Positions 50,405 through 64,000 of a stretch of DNA of 64,000 nt are shown piece by piece. The DNA lies in the NCBI RefSeq assembly GCF_049306965.1, contig NC_133183.1, forward strand, positions 25,010,501 through 25,074,500. Direction: 5' to 3'. The first letter of the stretch is position 1. Every line of letters begins with the position of its first letter. Below the pieces are notes generated by a model that searched no databases, was not told the origin of the DNA, and saw only the letters and a list, made by a program, of their open reading frames with translations. Position numbers and translations under genes: made by a program. The stretch is from Danio rerio (Eukaryota; Chordata; Actinopteri; Cypriniformes; Danionidae).

Positions 50405-51222
50405 ACCAAGTTCAAGTGGGTTGGAGAATCTTATGTTTTGCTTGTTAGACATGAACACCTGGTTGTATTTGAAATGTCTAGATTTTAATGAGAGTAAAAC
50501 TGTAATAATTGTGCTCGGCTCATCAAATTCTTCTAGGGCACCAACAGTTAATCTTAGTAAATCAAGCTTTTCTGTGAAGCCTTGGGTAAAAAATCTGGGT
50601 GTTATCTTTGATGAAGGCTTGAGATTTGATAAACAGATAAGTGCAGTGGTCAAATCCTGCTTTTTTCAGCTTTAACTCACAGTCAAACCTATTCTGTCTG
50701 GACAAAAATTGAAAAAAATAATTTATGCTTTTATTACTTCTAGGTTGGACTACTGTAATCACTATATTTTGGGATTAGTCAGACAAATATCCCCATTACA
50801 TTTAGTACAAAATGCTGCTGCAATCCTTTTAACCGGTACCATAAACTTACACTCTTTGCGCTGGTTGCATATCACTTTTGCATTCTTCCCCTGGTTTTTA
50901 AATTACTAAATGGCTTGGCACTTTCTTATCTGTCAGACTTGTTGGCTGAACATCAACCTGGTTGGTCTCTCCAGTCATCAAATCAGAGATTTTTATGCAC
51001 TTGAGCCGAGGCTGAAATGCAAGGCTGATCGTGGTTTTCCTGTAGCTGGTCCTAGATTGTGGATCGCTCTGCTCCTCTGTATTAGGTCTATATAATCTCT
51101 GTCTGTTTTTAAATATAGGTTGAAAACTTGGCTGTAATTTTATATCTTTTTCTTGTGATTCGTATTGTGCAGCACATTGGTCAACCTTTGGTTGTGTTTA
51201 CTAGTGCTATATAAATAAAATT
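50405..51222 (+). mobile_element. LINE fragment (L2/CR1-like), C-terminal part of reverse transcriptase
   Basis: Frame-broken protein pieces in order: LNESKT-like FNESKTVIIVLGSSN, VKPWVKNLGVIFDEGLRFDK, IIYAFITSRLDYCN, ISPLHLVQNAAAILLTGT, then a decayed FYALEPRLKCKADRGF / GPRLWIALL part. The blocks VKNLGVIFD, SRLDYCN and LVQNAAA are hallmarks of the region after the RT domain in fish L2-like LINEs. At least two frame changes separate the pieces. The 3' end has 'gctatataaataaaattg', the usual short A/T tail of this group. It is a 5'-truncated dead copy in dnajc5 intron 1. Confidence 0.9.
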
Positions 51223-53234
51223 GGCATTGGTGTCGGATCATAATGCTGCTTTACAAGTAATTCATACCCAATTAGTTTGTCAATTTCATATGTTCTATTT
51301 TCAGATGTCAGGAAAATAATGTAATGTTTTGGAGTGACATAGTATAAAGGTATCCGTGTGGTCTTAAAAACAAAATCCTAAAATGTCCTAAGTTTTAAAA
51401 TCAAAATTTGAGGCCCTAAAAATTCTTAAATTCACTGAAATCTTCTTATCTTTTGAAATCTTTAAATAGGTCTTATGGTCCTATGTCTATGTAAAGCTAT
51501 CCAATTGGGCCAACACCGATCCAATCACTATCATTTCATCTTAATAAAAGTTTATTTATTATATCTTATTTAATAACTCTATTTACCAACTCATATTTTT
51601 ATTTATATACATATGGTTTAATTATCTTGCTTACAATAGCATTAGTTTTTTAATGTTTTAACTGACACATTAGGAAAAAATCCTTAGTGTTTAGCCTTGT
51701 GTAAATGTGAAATTTCATTGATGAAATCTGCAGAAACCCTGTATAACAAGGATGTCTATGGAAAGACCCCTTTTTAGTCTGCCACATTTTTTATTTTAGA
51801 TGAAATAATTGTCATCAATAGTTTACAGAATAAAACAAAATGACATTTTACTCGAACTCGAATATTTTACTGTGTTAAACTATGTTTATCGTGTGTTAAA
51901 TATTTTAAAATGCAGAGAAGCTGAACAATTTCAAGTGGTCTTTTAATTTTATTAATAGTATATGTTATACCTACTCTTCAGAAACTAGTAGTATACAAAA
52001 TACTTGTAGTATTTGCTCTTTGATTTCGAACTTATCTGAGGCATCTGCTCCCTAATGGCTTCTTTTGAGCCACTTAATAGTTTGTCTGAATTATCAGGGT
52101 TCAACAGTGCTGAGTAAACTATCTTATATGCTCCAGTCAGCTGACGAAAGCTCTGGAGATTGATTTGACACAAACCCAGGCCTTTCCAGACATGAGACAA
52201 GCGCATAGAGAGACAGTTTTACACTTGCTCCGTTCTCCCACTGACATGAAACAGTGCCAGACCTTTTATTGTGTGCTTGAATATTAAAGTGAAATACACC
52301 ATATTACCGTTGTAATCTAACAGTCTTCACATAACAATATGGATTTGACTGATGTGCATGCAGAGCAACACTAGTGAAATGTGTCATCGCACTGCTAGGC
52401 TGTGAATATGGCATCTGCTGGAAACTGAACCCTTTGATATCCTGTGGTATTGATTTCTCTTTCTGGGGGACTAACACAAGAAAAATCAGCTGACAGGAAA
52501 AGCGTGAGTCAGCCGATGAATCATGAATAATCCCTGATGATCACTAGAGCTGCTAGTTATGTCATCAGTACAGTAGTAAACTGTATTAGTGTGTAATAAT
52601 CACGCAACCTGTCATTAGAAATGTCTCTGCTATGACAGATTCAGACAAAAAAGCCAGCAGCAAGATGCTCGTTGTTCTAAACCTGTATGTTATCTTTAAA
52701 AGATCCAGTGACTCTGTTTTGCCTCTTAAGCCAAGCTATTGATTTGAAATCCATTTAATTTGCTAATTATCTTGAGTGGTTTAAACCACAAACTATGATC
52801 TGTAGAATATCGGACACGGTTTCTCTGCAGGTTGTTCATTTGATGAGGCAGGTTTTGTGGGTTTAGTGGCAAGTTTATAATCTGTATATAATTGGCAACT
52901 TCCAGGCTTTCTAAAGAGTTGTGGAAATGAGATTATTTTGATTGTTTTTTGCAGCAATCATTGATATAAATAGCAATTTTTCTTTTAATTTTCTTATGTT
53001 TACAATTCTCTTATGTTTACAATTCTCTTATGTTTACAATTTTGGGAACTTTGAAGTAAACTCTCACTCCAGAATGTCTGGTCTTTTTGAGAAGAGTCCA
53101 ACTATGTGACATCAAAAATCCATTTTCATTATTAGTTTTTCAGTCCCAGAGTAAATGAAGCGTGCCAGTTTAACTATGGATGTGCCAGTGTGCGTATATT
53201 ACTGAGATTTAACCAAAGCAGAACAGCTTTCAGG
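51223..53234. other. dnajc5 intron 1, nothing recognised
   Basis: About 2 kb without a repeat boundary or coding segment that I can name. A short tandem of 'tcttatgtttacaat' (three copies) lies near 52993-53040. Confidence 0.4.
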
Positions 53235-53747
53235 ACATGCACCATGGGCATTGCTAGGCCTGTTTTAGGGAAGCTGTAGCCCCCCCTATATGTCTACTCA
53301 GCCCCCCTAAAACTTTGTGATTAGCTCACAAACTGTGCAGTAAATGATTGCTTTTTGATAAGAAAATGGCAGCAGAATTCGGCTTCTCCCCAGCTTTTGT
53401 TTTTCATTTGATCAGCAAACCACAGCCGTGGACAGCGCGAGAATTTATTAATGACTTGTTATAATATCTGCTTATTAATTTGCAGTAATTGCAATTTTGA
53501 ACGTTTCGCTATTTTTATTTCATAATGAACTGCCAATATTAAACACTTTACAATTCGTGTGGCATTAACTATACCATACAGTCTTGCACAGAAAAGATTA
53601 AATAGTGACAGAACCACTTAGAGAATGTACTCGTTTTAACAATGTCTGACAGAGATAGAAACATCAAGTGTTGTCTAGTATTAAAAAAAATGTATATGTG
53701 TTTTGTTATTCAGATCATAAAATATGTGAATTAGCCTGTAAGTTTAA

Positions 53748-53756
<9 letters not shown>

Positions 53757-53831
<75 letters not shown>
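53757..53831. repeat. (TG)n microsatellite
   Basis: About 37 TG units following a short TA run. Confidence 0.97.
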
Positions 53832-53832
<1 letters not shown>

Positions 53833-54050
53833 AATTTATAAAAAGAATGGCCATTTATTTATTTAAACATGCACTTGAATACAGAAAGTGGTTTTTACTA
53901 AAGTAAACAGGTGGGTTGAGCCTATTTGGCTTACTCTGAACTCAAACGGCTATGCCTTTCTATGTAATACAGTGGAATACTAGTATACAACCAATATTAA
54001 ACAAATATTTTTTAAGTGAATTACTACTAAATTGCTACTTATAAATGTAA

Positions 54051-54057
54051 TACTAGG

Positions 54058-54145
<88 letters not shown>

Positions 54146-54157
54146 TATTTATATATA

Positions 54158-54256
<99 letters not shown>

Positions 54257-54263
54257 CCTAGTA
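54051..54263. repeat. (TA)n with inverted TACTAGGCTTTA arms, 213-bp palindrome
   Basis: TACTAGGCTTTATATA at the left and TATATAAAGCCTAGTA at the right are exact inverse copies around an almost pure TA run broken by 'tttatttatt' near 54140-54170. Confidence 0.93.
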
Positions 54264-54608
54264 CATATATATCAAATTTTACCTTATAAGGAGCCGAGGC
54301 CCCCTAAAATAAGAATCCTAAAATCGCCGCTGACATGTACTATAGGGGCAGGGGAGGATTTGTCTTTTGATTTCAGCTAGATCACAGATTGACCAAGCTA
54401 CATGAAACGTATTGCGTTCCACATTGAATGATAAATTACTCACCCTGTAGGTTATACTCATCCCCATGTTAAAGACAGAGTGTAAAGTCAGATCAAGTGA
54501 GATAAGCAAAGCAAATATGATGATGATAGATTATTTATGATTTATGCTGGTGGTTATGATGAAGGTCAGTGTCCTTTATTGTAGATATTCCGTTATGCAG
54601 TTTCCTAA

Positions 54609-55148
54609 AGGCTGATTTATACTTTAGTGTCGCGTGATGGGCGTATCCCATGGCACCTGCCTTGCGCATAGTGGTGCATTTATACTACTGCGTGCTGTTT
54701 GTGTTGCTCTGCAATAACATTTCCAAAACCCTAACCGGCAGTAGGTTTTTATGTTGCTCTGTGTCGAGTTTCCTTGCAAGTGTTTTGTTTTGTCTGAAAG
54801 CTACATGTAGCTAAAGCTCGCTCATTCAGAGGCGAGAACCGGCGGAGGTACAACAACTTTAATCATAAGGTAAACATAAGACAAAAGTTTCCATCTGGAG
54901 CTCTTTTACGGGACTTGACACTTGTAAACACTTGCTCCATTCGGCTCGCAGCTCTCAGCAACTCCTATGCTTGTCAGCGCTACCAAGCTGACCAATCACA
55001 CAGCTTGCGCTTTGTGTTGTTGCAACATGTAGTTACATCTTTTTTTGACGAGTGCACGTCAGAATCACCCACACCGAGGGCTATGAGACTGCGCAAAGGC
55101 TGCGCTGCACCATATGCTTGCGATTGATGCCGAAGTATAAATCAGCCT
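54609..55148. mobile_element. PIF/Harbinger-type MITE, TAA duplication
   Basis: Ends AGGCTGATTTATACTT and AAGTATAAATCAGCCT are perfect 16-bp inverse copies with TAA at 54606-54608 and 55149-55151, the 3-bp target of Harbinger elements. The GC-richer 540-bp interior includes 'gcatttatactactgcg'; no coding was recognised. Confidence 0.88.
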
Positions 55149-55758
55149 TAAGGGTGTATGTTCACCGAAATGTTTTTGTGATGTACCTTTACAAGTTTAT
55201 TTACAGACTGATTTATTGACTGTTGCCGATGTATTGTCCCGCCTCTCCTCCACTGTGATTGTACAGCTATATCAAAAGTGATACTAATGAGCGCTACATA
55301 TTTCGAAGGCATGTAGATCATCAATGCTTGCTCAGCACCTTCCTGCACTGCAGGCACTCAAAAAGCTTGGTGATACCATTGACAACAACAGAAAACAAAC
55401 TCTCAGCTCTAAAAAAAAAAAAATGCACAAAAGCAACAATCTCATATTGGTGCTCAGCCAAAAAACAGTATATTATAACATATATAAATTATACAATATA
55501 ATATAAATGAAACAATATAAAGGCTCCAGAAGTATCAAATTTATATACTAAATGGCTATCACATAGCATGTGACATTTCGAGCACACCAGCTCTTCATCA
55601 GACATTTATTTGAACTCATTGTCTGATCACTTTATTAGCTTTTTTTCTATTATGAAGTTCCCTTCAGTTATTATGCTTTGTATTTGAAATAAGGTCATAT
55701 TGTGCCTCATTTGAAGATGTCTGTGAAGTTTAAGCTCAAAACACTCAACAGAAGGGCT

Positions 55759-56202
55759 TAGGGTTGTCACAATATACGGTACCAATCAGTGCTGAAATTT
55801 TAAAACGTCCATTTTCTACGAACATTTAAGCGCTATTGAGCACGTTCTTAAACAAAGCTGATTTGCCACTGTGTTCATGTGCTCAACAAAAATGACTGAA
55901 CTCACCGCTGTTTACAGTGTAACTACAGATACAGGGACACTGGAGTGTTTCAAAGTCCCGTCGATTAGCTGGTTTGTCTATAAGCTGACATAAGAGCGAT
56001 CCACTGATGAATTGCGGCTTTAAAATGCTTTAATGTCCCTGTATCTGTGGTTATTCTCTGTAAACAGCATTGAGTTCGGTGTACTAATGACCTTCTTGAT
56101 CAATTACAGTCATTTCTGTTAAAGCTCATGAACAGTACTCAAATGTTTGCGGGAAATGGACATTTTTAAATTTTCAGTATCAATTTCAGTATCAGTTGGT
56201 AC
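55759..56202. mobile_element. hAT-type fold-back MITE (TAGGGTTGTCAC end)
   Basis: Starts TAGGGTTGTCACAATATACG; the arms 'actacagatacagggac' / 'gtccctgtatctgtggtt' and 'ctgtttacag' / 'ctgtaaacag' are inverse. The right terminus after 'gttggtac' is eroded. Confidence 0.65.
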
Positions 56203-56535
56203 AAAAGGGCTTTAATATGCTATTCTGACAGAAACAATAAAAAAAGTGAATCTCTCACAGAATGAAAATCTGAAATGACCAAGTGAAACAGTCCAGCATA
56301 AAATATATTTTGCCTGAATAGATAACACTTAACCAACATTGTTGAGCATATTTTGTTCAAAAATTAAATTCAAGCACAGTGTTGGGAGATGGACCCACTT
56401 ATAGCACTTAAATGTGGAAAAAGTCAGATTTGAATAATGTGATTGAAGAATATGATGTTTTTGTGAATAGTTTTGCTCTCGTGATCTAGCATGACTTGTG
56501 TTTGTATGTGTTTAGATTGTCGAGGATTGGCCTGA

Positions 56536-61976
<5,441 letters not shown>

Positions 61977-64000
61977 AACAGCCATTCTCTTAGCCTCCAC
62001 CACGTGGTTTGTCTAGCGCCATCCCTCCAATGGGAAAAATGAATGAAAAGAATCCTTCAACTACAACTAAAAAAAAAAGCCTGTTTTTAGAGGAGGAAAG
62101 CCAGCGATGGAGCTGAATTGTTTAGCGTATCCTGTCCCTTATTCACACAACCACTTCCATCACCCACGCAAGATCCGCCTCACAGTACCGTAGCTTAAAA
62201 AAAAAGCTTAAGAAAAAAAAGTAAAAAAAAAAAAAGATCTTGTCGTTTACCCTGATCTCTTTGTTGCCTTTGACCTCCGATCTTGCCTTCCACTCGTTCC
62301 CTCGCTCCTCCAGCCAGATTTGCTCGTCGTCCTGTGGCATGCACTGTTCCTTGACTTTGAGAAATTTCCCCACCGTTTTTGGTATATTTATTGACATGAG
62401 ATGTTCGTTCCCGGTTCTAAGTGCTTGAGTGTGGTTTAAAGTCGACTCCGTGAACTTGCCATAGGTGTTCGAAGACTAGTGTGGCTGCTCTGAGAAGCAG
62501 CAGGAATTGTTTTCATTTATAAAATGGACTTTTTGTTTGTTTACCCATTCAATCCTCCTGGTTTACTGCGAAGTTTGTGTCCCTGTAATGCCATTTTATC
62601 TCCTATGTGTCATAAATTTGAGAGTTAACAGCGATATTTAAAGTTTTCTGGCCTCGCTTTGTTCATGTTGTTTCATTGCAGCTTTTTTTTCTGAGAGAGA
62701 GAAAGATACAATCAGTGCGACTAATTACATGCCATTCATTTGTAGTATTCTGCTCATTGTACATTCGTTTTTTGTGTTGTTTTGGGGACGATAACCTGAG
62801 CCAAAAGTAGGAGTTTTCTCTGTGTGTGGAATGATTTGAGCCGTCATCTCTGTGTAATGTGTAGATTGTTCGTTGGCGTGTGATAACATGTTTGGACACT
62901 CAGCTTTGGTCTTAATGTTAAACTCAGTTTGGCCCAGTTGTGTCTCTTTTCTCTCATCGCAAAGGGAATCGCAAACTGATATAAACGCCCATATCTTGAG
63001 TGTGTACGTGAGCTGAAAACTTAAGCTAATTTTTTATATAGATCTACAATCAACACATCACATCTATGTACAATATATGTATATTTTGGGCATTTTTTTA
63101 TATTTTAGTTTTTGGTGCGTGTCCTTTATTCTTTGTGACTGTGGTTCTGGCCTGTTGTGGGCACTTGAGATTCTCTATGCCAAGATGTACTGTCTATTGT
63201 GTGAGAAATGCCTGTTTTTAGTCATTAATTATTGAGCAGTAACCGTTTATTTATTGCAGTGGCAATTTATTTTAACTCTACAAGCATCCAGATTACACAA
63301 GTTCAGTCTTTCAAGGCCATGCTAAATATTAGTCTTGATGCTAGTTTATACCCATATTTTTATACTAATGATTTGAGCCTATCAGAAATCAGAAATTATT
63401 CATTCTGAACATTAAACAGTTTTTTTTTTTTTTTTTTTAACTCATTAATGACCAAGTAAATAACTGCAATTGGGCACCTGGCAAAGATTGGTGGTGTAAT
63501 AAATTTGTTGGGGATCTAATAAATGTAAACACTTGTAGAGTGTAGAGACCACTTTTAAATTCTGTTTTTCTGGAGATGCTGGATTTGCTAGAAATGTGTT
63601 TGAATTAAGTGCAACACATTGTTGTGTTGTCTAAAATGAACACTCAAAAACTGATGTTTGCTGATTCAAACTACTTATTAAAAATGAGCTGAAACAACAC
63701 ACGTCTTGAGGATATTTGGGGAAAACTACATTATTTCATGTTCAACCCAGGTTAACTCAAGTTAACTTAATTGCTTGATGTTTTCCCAACGCAAATGAAT
63801 CGTGTGAAATCCAGCACATTTTCATTGATTTTAAACATGTCTGTAAACCTGGTGAGTTCTTTTCTTATTTTGACACAGCTGTCATTTATGCTCTGAATGA
63901 CAACATTGTAACTTTGAACTTAGAAGAAATGCCATTAAAAACGTTTTGCTTAACAATTTGACTATAAATCATGACTATATGATAGCTATGAATAAAAATA
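61977..64000 (+). other. dnajc5: dnajc5 3' UTR (probably runs to or past the window end)
   Basis: After the stop there is about 1.3 kb of mixed-composition, repeat-poor sequence typical of a long neuronal 3' UTR. AATAAA signals lie at 63498-63503, 63518-63523 and 63991-63996; the first two sit within a dispersed repeat. T-rich tracts occur at 63420-63439. The open frames on both strands are short and unrelated to known proteins. Confidence 0.5.
63330..63530. repeat. Dispersed repeat of unknown family, copy 2 (dnajc5 3' UTR)
   Basis: Partner of 57090-57290: 'atgctagtttatacccatat', 'ggcaaagattggtggtgtaa', 'taataaatgtaaacac'. It supplies two AATAAA hexamers to the UTR. Confidence 0.55.

Larger units (their letters stand above)
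53243..54332. mobile_element. hAT-type element (CAxxGGC ends), filled with simple repeats
   Basis: The left end CATGGGCATTGCTAGGCCTG and the right end (...cctaaaatcgccgctg) are imperfect inverse copies. The 8-bp flanks ACATGCAC (53235-53242) and ACATGTAC (54333-54340) differ at one base. The interior holds C-rich 'tagccccccctatatg', a (TG)n run and a (TA)n palindrome, and no transposase frame. Confidence 0.75.

Noticed and set aside
55324-55360. A CTCAGCACC motif considered as a REST RE1 half-site
   Set aside because: Only the left half matches, and it lies in dnajc5 intron 1, far from mir-124.

Overview
The window looks like teleost, almost certainly zebrafish (Danio rerio), nuclear DNA. 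The genes have short, well-conserved exons with GT-AG introns, and the spaces between them are filled with zebrafish-type repeats: DANA/HE1 tRNA SINE pieces, the TA-flanked CAGTTGAAGTCAGAATTATT family, Tc1 relatives, hAT and Harbinger MITEs, and long (TA)n runs. The gene content matches the human 20q13.33 block YTHDF1 / MIR124-3 / BHLHE23 / SLC17A9 / GID8, with DNAJC5 (elsewhere on 20q13.33 in human) joined on.

Layout. 1-498: last intron and tiny last coding exon of ythdf1 (+), then its 3' UTR. 4941-5008: a mir-124 hairpin on the minus strand, convergent with ythdf1, in a GC-rich island (about 4.8-6.1 kb). 8.1-21.2 kb: a transposon-rich block holding two large related elements with CACTGTAAA-type termini (8156-13466 and 16265-20847), smaller relatives, and a GC-rich island at 15.1-15.5 kb. 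22.2-23.4 kb: a TTAA-flanked element. 25121-25648: bhlhe23 (+), one exon, with TATA boxes and a compact promoter. 29.4-33.6 kb: gid8 (+), four coding exons, 228 codons. 34597-46090: slc17a9 (+), 13 coding exons, 458 codons. 48.0-62 kb: dnajc5 (+), a GC-rich non-coding first exon, an 8.4-kb first intron and four coding exons (202 codons). The 3' UTR may run to the window end.

The genes are not an operon. Shared themes are neuronal: mir-124 and bhlhe23 are neural regulators, SLC17A9 loads ATP into secretory vesicles, and DNAJC5 is the synaptic-vesicle co-chaperone CSP-alpha. GID8 is a core subunit of the CTLH/GID ubiquitin ligase and YTHDF1 an m6A reader.

The most unusual content is the pair of 4.6-5.3-kb CACTG-ended elements. 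They share a promoter-like block and a chain of spliced-exon-like segments, and one holds a conserved-looking coding exon. They look like a mobile element carrying a multi-exon transcription unit. There are also several clean nested insertions with exact target-site duplications, including a three-level nest in dnajc5 intron 4. All family and synteny statements come from memory and reading; no search was run.
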